Source: Sphingobacteriales bacterium
Lineage (GTDB): Bacteria > Bacteroidota > Bacteroidia > Chitinophagales > UBA2359
NCBI GenBank assembly: GCA_016718845.1
Contig: JADKCK010000038.1
Span: forward strand, 22,640-86,639
Direction: 5' to 3'
Length of the DNA: 64,000 nt
How positions within the stretch are numbered: position 1 is the stretch's first letter; the number at the start of each line of letters is the position of its first letter. Shown piece after piece: positions 16,137-25,082 of this stretch. The notes below the pieces were generated by a model. The model worked only from the letters and a program-made list of their open reading frames with translations, had not been told where the DNA came from and ran no database searches. A program made the translations under genes and the position numbers.

Positions 16137-17480
16137 TCATTGCGTAGGTTCATCATCGCTACTATCTCTTTCCGATGATTTTCGACCTTTCAAGTCATTA
16201 AATTCTTGCAATTCTTTATCGGTAGCAAGCATTTGGGCTTTTCGGGTATTGGCAAGAGTGCGCAAACTATCAATTCGGGCTTTGTATGCCGTATTATTAA
16301 TTTGGTTTTCTTGCTCAAAGGGGTCTTTAATAAGGTCGTAAAATTCACTTTCGCCAGTTACATATTCTATATATTTGGCATTATGTGTTCTAACGCCCCA
16401 ATTTGTTACTCGGTTAGTAATAGATGGTGCACCTTTTTGAGGGGCTTCTTCTAGGTTTTCGATAAAAAAATAATCCCTTTTTAGGGCTTTATTGGTACTT
16501 AAAAACTCAACAAGGCTTTCGCCGTCAAGTTCCCATTGTTCGGGTCGGGGCGTAGCGGTTAGGTCTAAGATGGTGGGTGCTACATCAATATTTAGTACCA
16601 AACTGTTAGTATCTGTTTGTGTTTTTTTGATATACGGTGATGATATTGCCATTGGCACTCGAATAGCTTCTTCGTAGGGCAATACTTTTCCGGTCAGGCG
16701 GTGTTCGCCCCACATATATCCGTTATCGCTCAAAAATATGATGGTGGTATTATCGTAAATTCCTTGTTTTTGAGCAAACAAATGGCCGGTTTTTACCTGT
16801 TTTTTAAAGCTGGCATTAAAACGCGGAATTTGTTGTATGTAGTTAGGCTTATCGTCCACATCAAATTCGTTGTACGATTGTGGGTGATGATTAAAAGTAC
16901 TAAAAAGTTTCGCATCAGGGATGGGGGGGGGGGGGGGGGGAAAACTTTTAATCAAATCTGTTGAGTATTTTGTTTTTTCTTGGTATTTTTTTCCATTGTC
17001 GTTTACTGGATAATTGTAAAAACTGGTATGTAAAAACGAAAACCAGTAATCCCAGCCTGGTGGTATATGTGGTGATATTTTATCGTAAGCATTTAGGTAT
17101 TTACCAATCAAGGCGGTTTTATAGCCGGCATTTTGCATCCAAACAGCCAAAGTAGTGGTGTCGTTAAACACTCTGGCTCCGCCAAATGGGCGCTGATTGC
17201 TAAAAACGCCATTTTTTGTAGCATACTGCCCGGTTAAAATACTTGCTCTCGAGGGGCAACAAAGAGAACTGGTTACAAAAGCACGCTCAAAAATAATACC
17301 CCGAGTTTGCATTTCTGCCATTACATTAGGCATATACTGTAGCGTACCCATTCGTTGATCATCGGTTAATATAAAAACGATGTTCATTTTTTCGGTATTT
17401 GTTTTGCTACATCCCCATTGAAATGCCAGTGAGCAAAGCAACAATACCCATTTTAGTGTCTTTCTTTTAAAAATTTGCAT
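16137..17480 (-). CDS. Sulfatase, lipoprotein (internal poly-C tract)
   Basis: 447 residues. There is a lipoprotein signal (AFQWGCSK, Cys24). The sulfatase core begins NIVFILTDDQR with the metal-binding Asp40/Asp41. The signature S-L-C-C-P-S-R puts the formylglycine cysteine at Cys74. Later: TALIGKYLNAYD, FLSDNGYMWGEHRLTGK. It hydrolyses sulfate esters, probably of polysaccharides, in the periplasm. At about residue 187 the protein has PPPPPP encoded by a C18 tract, at the place where relatives carry the KPFFLY-APH region with a conserved His, so about 25 codons may be missing. It lies 18 bp after a sigma-partner gene on the same strand. Confidence 0.88.
   Translation of the reverse strand: MQIFKRKTLKWVLLLCSLAFQWGCSKTNTEKMNIVFILTDDQRMGTLQYMPNVMAEMQTRGIIFERAFVTSSLCCPSRASILTGQYATKNGVFSNQRPFGGARVFNDTTTLAVWMQNAGYKTALIGKYLNAYDKISPHIPPGWDYWFSFLHTSFYNYPVNDNGKKYQEKTKYSTDLIKSFPPPPPPIPDAKLFSTFNHHPQSYNEFDVDDKPNYIQQIPRFNASFKKQVKTGHLFAQKQGIYDNTTIIFLSDNGYMWGEHRLTGKVLPYEEAIRVPMAISSPYIKKTQTDTNSLVLNIDVAPTILDLTATPRPEQWELDGESLVEFLSTNKALKRDYFFIENLEEAPQKGAPSITNRVTNWGVRTHNAKYIEYVTGESEFYDLIKDPFEQENQINNTAYKARIDSLRTLANTRKAQMLATDKELQEFNDLKGRKSSERDSSDDEPTQ
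16923..16940. other. G18 homopolymer inside the sulfatase gene
   Basis: Eighteen consecutive G (C on the coding strand) keep the frame as six Pro codons and replace a conserved stretch of the sulfatase fold. It is either a mis-assembly or a phase-variable tract. The former is more likely because the flanks do not join naturally. Confidence 0.8.
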
Positions 17481-17498
17481 ATTTATGGCTTATAAAAA

Positions 17499-18164
17499 TT
17501 ATCTCCTCACCAAAAACGACCTTACCACTGTATTATATGCAGCTCGTTCTTTGCCGCTTACATTAGCCCGCAAACGCCAGTAGTAGCGTCCTTGTGTATA
17601 GTGTTGAACATCAAAGTTAAATTTTGTGGTGTTGGGTGTTATTTCTATTTGGGTTAATTGGTTGGCTTGGTTGTCGTAAATAATTAATAGTAGCGGAACT
17701 TGCACGCCTTGTTGTAAATCAAAAACAAGCGTTTTGCTTGTTTCGGTGTCGTGTGTGGGATGTAGCACATTAATGGTTTGGGTAGTGGTAGCGGCTCGGC
17801 TTATGTTTTCTTCTAGCTCGTTGCAGCGGGCAAACATAGCCAGTAACTCATCTAGGCTGTAGGTTGGCTCCGTGTTAGGTGTATCCCAGTCGGGGGTTTC
17901 TGCTTGTACTAATTGTTCAAATTGGTTAGGAGCAAATAAATCGTTGCCCAAATCTTTTACCCATTGTTTGGCTTGTTGTATAGCGGTTGCCCCTTGCTGC
18001 TCGTTGAGGTGCAAGGTAGTTTCATAAATGAGTTTTTCGGCAGTGGCGGTTTGTAAAAACTCGTGGTCGAGCAACAATCGTTGTTCTAAAACTTGGCTTT
18101 CGGTAGCCGATAAATTGCTTGCCCAATAGCGGTGCAACAAATGTAGGTCGTTATTAGTTATCAT
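17499..18164 (-). CDS. Candidate soluble sigma-factor partner (anti-sigma-like), paralog 1
   Basis: 221 residues, start overlapping the stop of the sigma gene by 4 bp (ATGA). The N-terminus resembles anti-sigma N-terminal helices (HLLHRYWASNLSATESQVLEQ). The C-terminal ~70 residues are a beta-sandwich-like domain ending GRYYWRLRANVSGKE...FLV. No transmembrane helix or zinc motif is present, unusual for an ECF partner. The paralog at 24318 has the same layout behind another sigma gene. I infer that both regulate their sigma factors in the cytoplasm; I do not recognise a named family. Confidence 0.7.
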   Translation of the reverse strand: MITNNDLHLLHRYWASNLSATESQVLEQRLLLDHEFLQTATAEKLIYETTLHLNEQQGATAIQQAKQWVKDLGNDLFAPNQFEQLVQAETPDWDTPNTEPTYSLDELLAMFARCNELEENISRAATTTQTINVLHPTHDTETSKTLVFDLQQGVQVPLLLIIYDNQANQLTQIEITPNTTKFNFDVQHYTQGRYYWRLRANVSGKERAAYNTVVRSFLVRR

Positions 18165-18844
18165 TTAATTACGTATTTTTTCATAAAGTCAATATGTTCA
18201 AACATATCGGTGTAAGGGCTATTTTTTAGGGTTTGCACCAACATACGGCGGCAATCAAATAGGCGTTTGCGCAAAGTGCTTTCGTTGGTATCTAGCTGTG
18301 TGGCTATGTCGCTATATGGCAGGTCGTTGTAGCACGACAGCCGTATAATTTGGTGGCATTTGGGTGGCAATTGTGCTATTAATTGCTCGGTTAGTTGTAG
18401 TGCTTCGGCAATGGTTTGGTTAAACTCGGTGTCGTTGTTGCTTTGTGTGGCTTGGTTAAAGGGCGAGGTTTGTAGTTCGCCGTCTTTTTTTTGCTCGTTA
18501 GTAGCATGCAAAATTTCGGCTTGTTTTTTAGTTAGTTCTTCTTTTTTGCCAAAACACACATTTTTTGCAATGCCTTTTAGGTACTTAATACACGGTATAA
18601 ACTTGCCTTCTTTGTCTATCAAATCAAAATCGGGCTTTAGGCAATTTCGCCTAAACCCCTCGATAGATGCCCATGCTAGTTCATCGGCATTAACATGTGG
18701 CATACCATGCGACCGCAAAAATAGGGTAATATAGGGTAAAATTTGTTGATAACATTGTGTTATCACTTCGGCATTACCCAACCGAAAAGCACTAATGACG
18801 TAGCTATTTTGATTAGCAGAGTCGGTGTTTGCTATCAAATTCAT
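18161..18844 (-). CDS. Sigma-70 family (ECF-type) RNA polymerase sigma factor
   Basis: 227 residues from the ATG at 18842-18844 (MNLIANTDSANQN). A longer frame to 18970 is rejected because the promoter lies at 18890-18897. A region-2-like part is at about 20-110 (PYITLFLRSHG, ADELAWASIEGFRRN, IKYLKGIAKNVCF). Region 4 is at about 155-210 (LIAQLPPKCHQIIRLSCYNDLPYSDIATQL with HTH NESTLRKRLFDCRRML). It directs transcription of unknown targets. It is translationally coupled to its partner gene, and the sulfatase gene lies 18 bp beyond, possibly in the same operon. Confidence 0.88.
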   Translation of the reverse strand: MNLIANTDSANQNSYVISAFRLGNAEVITQCYQQILPYITLFLRSHGMPHVNADELAWASIEGFRRNCLKPDFDLIDKEGKFIPCIKYLKGIAKNVCFGKKEELTKKQAEILHATNEQKKDGELQTSPFNQATQSNNDTEFNQTIAEALQLTEQLIAQLPPKCHQIIRLSCYNDLPYSDIATQLDTNESTLRKRLFDCRRMLVQTLKNSPYTDMFEHIDFMKKYVIK

Positions 18845-18878
18845 GAACTGTTGGTTACTTATGGGTTTAAAACAACAA

Positions 18879-18900
18879 AATGTTACCTGCAAAGGTAACA
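18879..18900 (-). promoter_or_regulatory. Promoter with overlapping palindrome before sigma gene 1
   Basis: On the minus strand TACCTTTG (18890-18897) sits inside the perfect 7-bp inverted repeat TGTTACC-6-GGTAACA. Nearly the same sequence occurs before the paralogous sigma gene at 25799-25819. Suggests a shared operator or autoregulated promoter. Confidence 0.65.
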
Positions 18901-18962
18901 TTTTTTGGTGATTTGTGGATTTAACCTTGTTTTTTAAAAAAAAGTTAAATTGGTGGTGATTT

Positions 18963-19927
18963 TTAAGCATTCACAAATATACTCGAATTAGGTTGCAATA
19001 AGTTGGGCTGATATAACACTGCCCAAATAACACCTTCTTTAATAGCATATTCGGATTGGATAATATGCTGAATATTTAATTGCTTAATAACGTATTGTAA
19101 CAAAGAAATGCTTGCCGGAATTAAGTCGGCGCGTTGTGCTTCCATGCCAGGTATTACCAAGCGTTGTGCCAAATTGCTTTGCGTTAGTTGCTCAAAAGCT
19201 TGCTCTACAAAGGCGGCAGTAAGGTTATAGGTAATGGTTTCGGGGGTACGTATTTGTTGGTTGATAGCCATTTGCATATCGGCAATGGTATCAAAAGTAC
19301 CCGACGAGCCTATTAGCGTGTGCAACTGAAAGGGCAAACAAGCATCCCACAAAGGTTGTAGGGTGGCATTTATGTGTTGGTTTAGTGCCGCTATTTGGGT
19401 GGGTGTTATAGGGTCGGTGCGGTGAAAAAGGTTTTTTAGGACAGATGCGCCTACCCTAAAACTTTGTTTCCAATACATTTGGTGCTGGTCGGCAATAATA
19501 AATTCTACACTTCCACCGCCAATATCCATCATCAAAACAGGTTGTTTGGGTAGTTGTATGGCTTGGCAAATGCCATGATAAATAAACAGGGCTTCGGCAT
19601 CGCCCGAGATACATTGTATTTTAATGCCACAAATATCGGATACCGCCTTTATAAACTGGCGCTGTTGGTGGCTTTACGCAAACCCTCGGTGGCAAAGGCA
19701 TAAACGGTGGTAATTTGGTGTTGGGCAATTAGCTGTGCATAATGCTGCATGGTTTGCAAGCCGCGCTCAAAAGCCACTGGCAGTATATAATCCAAACCAC
19801 CTTCGCCTAATTTTACAAATTCTTTTTGGCGATAGATGGGCATATACGGATTAGCAGACTGCGGGTTGATAATCATCAAATGAAACGTATTGGTTCCTAA
19901 ATCAATAATAGCAATGGGGGTTTTCAT
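18963..19927 (-). CDS. Ppx/GppA-family exopolyphosphatase (single-base frameshift)
   Basis: Hydrolyses polyphosphate and/or pppGpp. The N-terminal part (MKTPIAIIDLGTNTFHLMI, then FATEGLRKATNSA) and the remainder (FIKAVSDICGIKIQCISGDAEA, VLMMDIGGGSVEFI, GSSGTFDTIADM) lie in different frames. One missing base near 19655-19660 would join them into about 321 residues, the short single-module form common in Bacteroidota. ASKHA-fold phosphate-binding motifs D-L-G-T-N and G-G-G-S are both present. It ends about 120 bp before sigma gene 1. The frameshift is most likely a sequencing error. Confidence 0.88.
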
Positions 19928-19944
19928 AGTGGGCGGAATTTAGG

Positions 19945-20478
19945 TTAATCTGATTTTATGGAGGGTTCTTGCTCTATCTCTATCTCGAACAAGCTAAGGT
20001 TTATTGCCGAGTAATGCTTGGGCAATGTATTGCGGTTGTTGGGTGTGATAATGCCCACAAAAGTAAAACCACATTGGGTATAATAATCAATTAGTTTTTG
20101 GTTATCGCCCCAAGTGTCCATGCGCACAAAGTGTTTGTTTTGTTGTTTGGCGTATTTTTTTGCCCATTTTACGATGTGTTTTACATAAAAACCGCCTCTA
20201 AAAGCGGGGTTTGTAACAATACGATGAATATAGATGGAGGGTTGTTGGTCTTTTTCGCCCCAAATGGCTGCGTCGTTGAAAGTGATGGCAAATATACAAG
20301 CTATTTGTTCGTTGTCTATAATTTTCCACTGTCTGTTTTCGGCTATTTCGGTGGCAACTAAGTCGTGGTCAAATCCTTGCCAATGTTTATCAAATACTTT
20401 TTTTTGGTAGGCTATTGCTTCGTCGTATAGCTCAAAGATGGCGGTTATATCGTTGGGGGTGCTGTTGATTATTTGCAT
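19945..20478 (-). CDS. GNAT-family N-acetyltransferase
   Basis: 177 residues. Typical GNAT layout: an N-terminal strand and helix (IINSTPNDITAIFELYDEAI), the central IACIFAITFND, then the acetyl-CoA-binding region IYIHRIVTNPAFRGGFYVKHIV (variant of the R/Q-x-x-G-x-G/A loop), and the late YYTQCGFTFVGII motif. It acetylates an unknown amine substrate. It lies 17 bp upstream of ppx on the same strand, so they may form an operon. Confidence 0.85.
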   Translation of the reverse strand: MQIINSTPNDITAIFELYDEAIAYQKKVFDKHWQGFDHDLVATEIAENRQWKIIDNEQIACIFAITFNDAAIWGEKDQQPSIYIHRIVTNPAFRGGFYVKHIVKWAKKYAKQQNKHFVRMDTWGDNQKLIDYYTQCGFTFVGIITPNNRNTLPKHYSAINLSLFEIEIEQEPSIKSD

Positions 20479-20524
20479 GGTTTGGGTGTTGTTGCTGTTT
20501 GTTTTTAGGGCGCAAACTAATTAT

Positions 20525-20590
20525 TTTGCGGGCAGACAAAAGGTGCAATAAGCACCGAATATGGAACTGCGCGAAGCAAATGTATTTTAT
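20525..20590 (-). repeat. Dispersed ~64-bp repeat, copy 2
   Basis: Reverse complement of 5537-5602 with one base indel; lies in the non-coding gap between the GNAT gene and the barrel gene ending at 20709. Confidence 0.85.
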
Positions 20591-20708
20591 TTCAACCTTG
20601 TTTGTATTTATTTTTATGCAAGGTATAAATATTAAACCTGCCAAATTTTACGCATATAATTTAAACAATAAAAAATACATAAAATTGGCAGTTTTTTGTT
20701 GTTGTTGT

Positions 20709-22379
20709 TTAAAAGCTGGTGCTCATATCTAATTTTACACCGCTAAATGCGGGTTCAAACCTACAAACGCCGCCTGTGCATACAATGCCTTCGGGTTGTT
20801 TGGTGTAGGTTAGCCCAAATCGGGTGGCTTTTTCGGAGTATGATACAAACAAAGTTGGGTAGTGTACATCGTTTCCTACGTTGTACATATCGCCTGCCGA
20901 GAAAGTCCAATGCGGAGCAATTGCCATTTCTGCCAATACCCAAGCCCAATCGCCAAGGTCTTGTTTTTGGTCGGGTGTGGGGTCGTCTTTGCCAAAAATG
21001 CGCGATTCTCGTTTGGTTATCATATACGACAACTCGGTTTTAAGCGAGGTTTTTTTGCTAAATTTATACACAAATTCGGCAAAAGGCGAGAGCGTATTTA
21101 CAAAACCTTCTTTTTGTTGAAAAACAAATCGGTTAAAATCAACTGCCTGAATACCTATTGTGGCTTTGTAGTGTTTTTTAGCGGGTTTAAATTCGCAGTC
21201 GAGGTACACCTCGCTAAACAAACGGTCTCCTTCTAGGTTTTGTATCCATGCATAATTACCATTAAAGGTTAAGCCTCGTTTTGGGGTGTAGGTGATGTCG
21301 GCTTGTGCCGATATTTCGCTTATGGGCTGCGATGCGGCGGCATAACGTGCCTGCAATCTGCCTGTGTTTTGGCGAGCCATTGGTGGCAAAAAATTAAGCA
21401 AGCCGCTGTTAAAAGTTTCTTGCGGAGATACCCGAAAATCGAAATTTTCGGTATATTTGCCCTGCAAAGTAACACCTAAACCTTTGTGGGCAAAAGATAC
21501 GGTGTTAAACAACAACAAACCATGGTCGGGCTGAAACAGTTTGCCGTTTATGTCGCGCAATACATCTTTGGTTTTGTAACCTGCCTCGGTGTACCAGCTA
21601 AACTCGCCTATTTGCAAAGTGTTGTAAAACGAGGCAGCAGCGGCAGTAAATTTAGGTTCGGTAGTATAAATAATGGTGTCGTTGTTAAGGGCGTTCATGT
21701 CGTCGAGTACCGATTTCCAGGTGTCTAAATCCATTGTCCGAGCCACCACTGCTACACCCGGAGCCAACGATAATTTGCCTTTTAGGTCAATAAAACCATC
21801 AATATTAGCTCCTCTTAAAATGGGTTTAAAATGTTTTATGGTCGATGTTTCGGGGTCTATTTGGCGTTTAAGCCTACCTGTAAAGGCTTTTACTGTCCAG
21901 TTGTCGGTAATTTTGTAGGCAGCCGACAAGCCAAATATTGCTTGGTCGAAACCCAAAGCTCGGTTTTCGTACGAGCGATAAACGGCTCCGCTAGCATATT
22001 GGTCGTATAAATAACCTGCGTTGATAGTAAATTTGTCTATTGTTTTTTTCACATACCACCTGCCAAGAGCTTGCCCATTAGTTGGCAAAACAGGGTTGTT
22101 TAATTGCGAGTTCAAAAACATATCAAAACGCAAACCTACATCAAAACCCGATATGCGGTAGTTGAGGTTTAGCCAGCTATCTGCCCCATATTTTAGGTAT
22201 TCGTAAAAAGGGGTGTTGTATGCCCCGCGAATACTATCGCGGTCGTAAAAACGAGCCGATGTTTGCAAATCGCCCGAAAATTGCCCTTTGTCTTGAGCTT
22301 TTAGTACAAAGCTACAAAATAAGGAGCAGAAAACAAAATAAAAAACGATTTTTAGCGTTGTTTGTCGATTCATAGCCAT
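20709..22379 (-). CDS. DUF6029-like outer-membrane beta-barrel protein
   Basis: About 556 residues from the ATG at 22377-22379, with a signal peptide (VFYFVFCSLFCSFVLKAQ). A more distant start at 22496 would add a non-signal extension and is disfavoured. The mature protein is a run of alternating amphipathic strands with aromatic turns (WYVKKTIDKFTINAGYLYDQY, YKTKDVLRDINGK) and ends in a terminal Phe (LDMSTSF), as outer-membrane barrels do. I assign it to the DUF6029-type family by pattern. It is divergent from a TlpA/ResA-like gene at 22620, a pairing I recall from other Bacteroidota. Substrate unknown. Confidence 0.72.
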   Translation of the reverse strand: MAMNRQTTLKIVFYFVFCSLFCSFVLKAQDKGQFSGDLQTSARFYDRDSIRGAYNTPFYEYLKYGADSWLNLNYRISGFDVGLRFDMFLNSQLNNPVLPTNGQALGRWYVKKTIDKFTINAGYLYDQYASGAVYRSYENRALGFDQAIFGLSAAYKITDNWTVKAFTGRLKRQIDPETSTIKHFKPILRGANIDGFIDLKGKLSLAPGVAVVARTMDLDTWKSVLDDMNALNNDTIIYTTEPKFTAAAASFYNTLQIGEFSWYTEAGYKTKDVLRDINGKLFQPDHGLLLFNTVSFAHKGLGVTLQGKYTENFDFRVSPQETFNSGLLNFLPPMARQNTGRLQARYAAASQPISEISAQADITYTPKRGLTFNGNYAWIQNLEGDRLFSEVYLDCEFKPAKKHYKATIGIQAVDFNRFVFQQKEGFVNTLSPFAEFVYKFSKKTSLKTELSYMITKRESRIFGKDDPTPDQKQDLGDWAWVLAEMAIAPHWTFSAGDMYNVGNDVHYPTLFVSYSEKATRFGLTYTKQPEGIVCTGGVCRFEPAFSGVKLDMSTSF

Positions 22380-22619
22380 TTTTTTTTGCGGAATAATTTG
22401 TTGGTGATTAAACGTTTGGGTAGCTGTAGTGTCTAATACAGAGGTATATTGGTTTCGAGTTGCAAAGTAAATCAATTTAACGCTAAGTTTTGCCATTCGA
22501 GCTTCCTTTTTTCAACATTGCTCCTATATTTGCTATTTGTTGCTTAGTTACAGCCTATAAATGGCAATTTATTATCTACAAAATTTTCAACCTAAACTTA
22601 ATAAAACGATATCTTACCG

Positions 22620-23132
22620 ATGATGAACAAAATCAATCGATTGTTTTTAATGCTATTTGTTTGCCTTGCATTTTCCGCCAGTGCATTGGCTCAGGACAAA
22701 TTGCCGAGTATTGAACTAAACAATACCAAAGGAGAAAAAGTAAATATTGCCGATTATGGTAAAAAGGACAAGTTGGTCGTTTTATCGTTTTGGGCAACGT
22801 GGTGTGTGCCTTGCCGCAAAGAGTTGGACAACATAGCCGATGTGTATGCCGACTGGAAAGAGAAATACAACTTAGAGGTAGTGGCTATTAGTGTAGATGA
22901 TCAGCGCACGGTTAGCCGAGTGGCAGCTTATGCACAAGGCAAAGGCTGGGAGTACGAAGTGCTATTGGACACCAAAGAAGACCTAAAACGTGCCCTTAAC
23001 GGTTTGGAAGTACCTTATACGGTAGTTGTTAATCCGAAAGGCGAAATTGTGTTTAAGCATTCGGGCTATGTAGAGGGCGATGAGTTTGAGTTGGAGAAAA
23101 AAATTCAAGAAATTTTAGCCGAAAAGAAATAG
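22620..23132 (+). CDS. TlpA/ResA-like thioredoxin, exported
   Basis: 170 residues with a cleaved signal (FSASALAQ). It is a compact thioredoxin domain without the DUF4369 extension: LPSIELNNTKGEKVNIADYG, the redox motif W-C-V-P-C, then VVAISVDDQRTVSRV and the cis-Pro loop EVPYTVVVNPKG. It reduces periplasmic disulfides, possibly in cytochrome c or outer-membrane protein maturation. It is the third TlpA-type protein in this window but the only one with Val in the motif. A strong terminator follows. Confidence 0.92.
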   Translation: MMNKINRLFLMLFVCLAFSASALAQDKLPSIELNNTKGEKVNIADYGKKDKLVVLSFWATWCVPCRKELDNIADVYADWKEKYNLEVVAISVDDQRTVSRVAAYAQGKGWEYEVLLDTKEDLKRALNGLEVPYTVVVNPKGEIVFKHSGYVEGDEFELEKKIQEILAEKK

Positions 23133-23164
23133 TTTTATTAATAAACCGCTTTGGGTTTAACAAC

Positions 23165-23204
23165 AAAACGGGCAGTAAGCCATTTGCTTACTGCCCGTTT
23201 TTTA
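23165..23204. terminator. Strong terminator
   Basis: A perfect 15-bp stem (aaacgggcagtaagc / gcttactgcccgttt) with a 5-base loop and T6. Confidence 0.93.
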
Positions 23205-23298
23205 TTTGCGTTTATTTAGCACTTGGTACTATTGTAATACCAACTTAAGCAAGTAGTAGGTGCCTATTTTATATCAATTATTTAAGCAAATATACTTA

Positions 23299-23376
23299 CC
23301 CCGCTTAACGCGGAATAGGTTTTTTTTGGGGGTGATTATTGGTTTGCCCTATTTGCACAGTCTATGGCACCCCCAA
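23299..23376 (+). repeat. REP-like structured repeat, copy A
   Basis: Begins 'ccccgcttaacgcgg', then T-rich 'gttttttttgggggtgat', and closes with 'ggcaccccca' 30 bases later, giving the outer stem GGGGGTG/CACCCCC. Three further copies occur at 29286, 36072 and 57294. Here it lies between convergent genes. Confidence 0.8.
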
Positions 23377-23427
23377 AGCAAAGCAAGCGCAACCACGCAA
23401 TCAGCACTCTTCCATGGCTGTATCAAA

Positions 23428-24087
23428 TTATTTAAGCCCCAATTTTTTGGATACTATGGGTAAGATATTTTTGGTGGTATCGGCGTATAGCAACACACCT
23501 GCGCTTGAGTCGTAGATAAAGGCATAGTGTCCTTCTTCGCCTACTTTTTTGATGGCAGCGTCGGCTTTTTTCAGAATTGGTGCGTAGAGTTTTTCTTTTT
23601 CGATGGCTAATTCTTCTTGCGAGTTGGCTTGCATGGCTTGTAGTTTTTGCTCCAATTCGCCAATTTCTTTCATTTTTGCTTCGCTTTCTACACGTGTCAT
23701 GTTTTCGGCATTGGCTTGGATACTTTGCCCAAGGTCTTGGTATTTTTGCATCAAGGCTTTAAACGATGCTTCTTTTTGTTTAGCTAATGCCTCTAATTTA
23801 CGGTCGGCGGCTTTTATTTCGGGCATTTTAGACAACAATTCGAGCGAGTTGATATAGCCATAATTAGAGCCTTGTCCGCCCCCTACGGGTTCTTTTTTTT
23901 CGGCTGCTGCTGCCAAGGTATCGGTTTTTGTGGTGTCGGCAGGCTGGGCTTCGGCAACTTTGGTAGCGCTGCTATCGGCAGTAGTGGTGGTAGTTTTGTT
24001 GTCGCCTGCTTTTTTGTCGCACGAAACAAAAAGCGTAGCACTACCTAATAATAGTACGGTTAGGTACTTTAAAATATTTTTTTGCAT
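23428..24087 (-). CDS. OmpH/Skp-like lipoprotein
   Basis: 219 residues from the ATG at 24085-24087; the longer start at 24123 falls inside the promoter (24121-24128). It has a lipoprotein signal (SATLFVSCDK) and a Thr/Ala-rich linker. An OmpH-type domain from about 75 includes NYGYINSLELLSKMPEI, a long coiled coil (KLEALAKQKEASFKALMQK), and a tail (YAFIYDSSAGVLLYAD). Skp-like proteins hold unfolded outer-membrane proteins in the periplasm; this one appears membrane-anchored. Single gene, convergent with the thioredoxin gene. Confidence 0.88.
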   Translation of the reverse strand: MQKNILKYLTVLLLGSATLFVSCDKKAGDNKTTTTTADSSATKVAEAQPADTTKTDTLAAAAEKKEPVGGGQGSNYGYINSLELLSKMPEIKAADRKLEALAKQKEASFKALMQKYQDLGQSIQANAENMTRVESEAKMKEIGELEQKLQAMQANSQEELAIEKEKLYAPILKKADAAIKKVGEEGHYAFIYDSSAGVLLYADTTKNILPIVSKKLGLK

Positions 24088-24120
24088 AAATAAGGGACGA
24101 ATTTGCGGTAAATTTGGCTG

Positions 24121-24128
24121 CAAAGGTA
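24121..24128 (-). promoter_or_regulatory. TAnnTTTG promoter of the OmpH-like gene
   Basis: TACCTTTG on the minus strand, about 34 bp upstream of the chosen ATG. Confidence 0.75.
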
Positions 24129-24246
24129 CAATAATTAGGGGTAAAATAGGTTTTTTTTTGTTTTTTTTTGTTATTACACAAGCAATTGCAATAATTTTGC
24201 GTTTTTATGGCTAATTATTAGGTATCCATTATTTCATTTTGCCACA

Positions 24247-24310
24247 AAATAAAGCAGACAAGCACGAGTTACCATTTTTATATTTGGCTTATCGGGCTTG
24301 TCTGTTTTGG
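24247..24310 (-). terminator. Terminator of the second sigma/partner operon
   Basis: On the minus strand the stem 'aacagacaagc' pairs with 'gcttgtctgct', followed by 'ttatttt'. Confidence 0.7.
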
Positions 24311-24317
24311 ATATTAC

Positions 24318-24986
24318 TTAATCCCAAATAAAAAATTCGCGTATTATAATTTCATCACCTTTTGATAGTTTCCAATAGTATCGCCCAGCAGGAAATTGTT
24401 CGGCAGGTAATTGCAGGCTAAGTTGGGTGGTGTTGGGTTCGATGTTTTGTTTAATTAAAGCACGTTTTTGGTTATTTTCTATCCTCAATTTAAGCATTTC
24501 GGTGCTTGGGCTTAGTTTAAATTCTAAAACTCGGTTATTACATTTAATGCCATTATAAGGCAACAGTACCTCAAAATGATGGGTATTACTGGCGCGTTGC
24601 GAGCTAATCAATACTCGTTCGTATTCGGCAACGGGTGCAAATTGTTTTTCTAGTTCTTCGCGTGTCGAGTAACCCGATTGACCCGGCATACTTTCGTCTG
24701 AGCTTAACCAATTATTTAATTGGCGTTGAAGAGCATAACTTTCGTCAAGGTCGGCAAGTAGGGCATTAAAATCGGCAAGGTTTGGGTCGTTTTTTGCGAC
24801 TAAAAGTTGTTCGTCAAGAGACGTTTCGGCTAAGGCATCTTTAATAATGCGTTCTAGCAATGCGTTTTCTACAAACTCGTTGTTTGTTGCCAACAATTGG
24901 TCAAAATCGGCTTGTTCGATTGGTGTTAAGTCATTTAGCAAATATTTTTCGATAAGCTGCTGCTGATTGTTGTGTAGTGGGTACAT
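24318..24986 (-). CDS. Candidate soluble sigma-factor partner (anti-sigma-like), paralog 2
   Basis: 222 residues, same size and architecture as the protein at 17499. The N-terminal helices read LIEKYLLNDLTPIEQADFDQL. The Arg/Gln-rich middle has YALQRQLNNWL. The C-terminal beta-domain ends AGRYYWKLSKGDEIIIREFFI; the G-R-Y-Y-W motif is shared by both paralogs. No membrane helix, no zinc site. It lies 97 bp downstream of the sigma gene at 25083. Probably binds that sigma factor or senses a cytoplasmic signal (inference). Confidence 0.7.
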   Translation of the reverse strand: MYPLHNNQQQLIEKYLLNDLTPIEQADFDQLLATNNEFVENALLERIIKDALAETSLDEQLLVAKNDPNLADFNALLADLDESYALQRQLNNWLSSDESMPGQSGYSTREELEKQFAPVAEYERVLISSQRASNTHHFEVLLPYNGIKCNNRVLEFKLSPSTEMLKLRIENNQKRALIKQNIEPNTTQLSLQLPAEQFPAGRYYWKLSKGDEIIIREFFIWD

Positions 24987-25082
24987 TGGAGTTGTTTTTA
25001 AAATATTAAAAAAAAGTAGTTAAGTAATTAGGGTTCGATAACTAAAACGGTTTTTCTTGCACAATTGTTGTGTGCAGTTGTT

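Noticed and set aside
18845..18970. N-terminal extension of sigma factor 1
   Set aside because: Contains the promoter and palindrome; region 2 begins after 18844.
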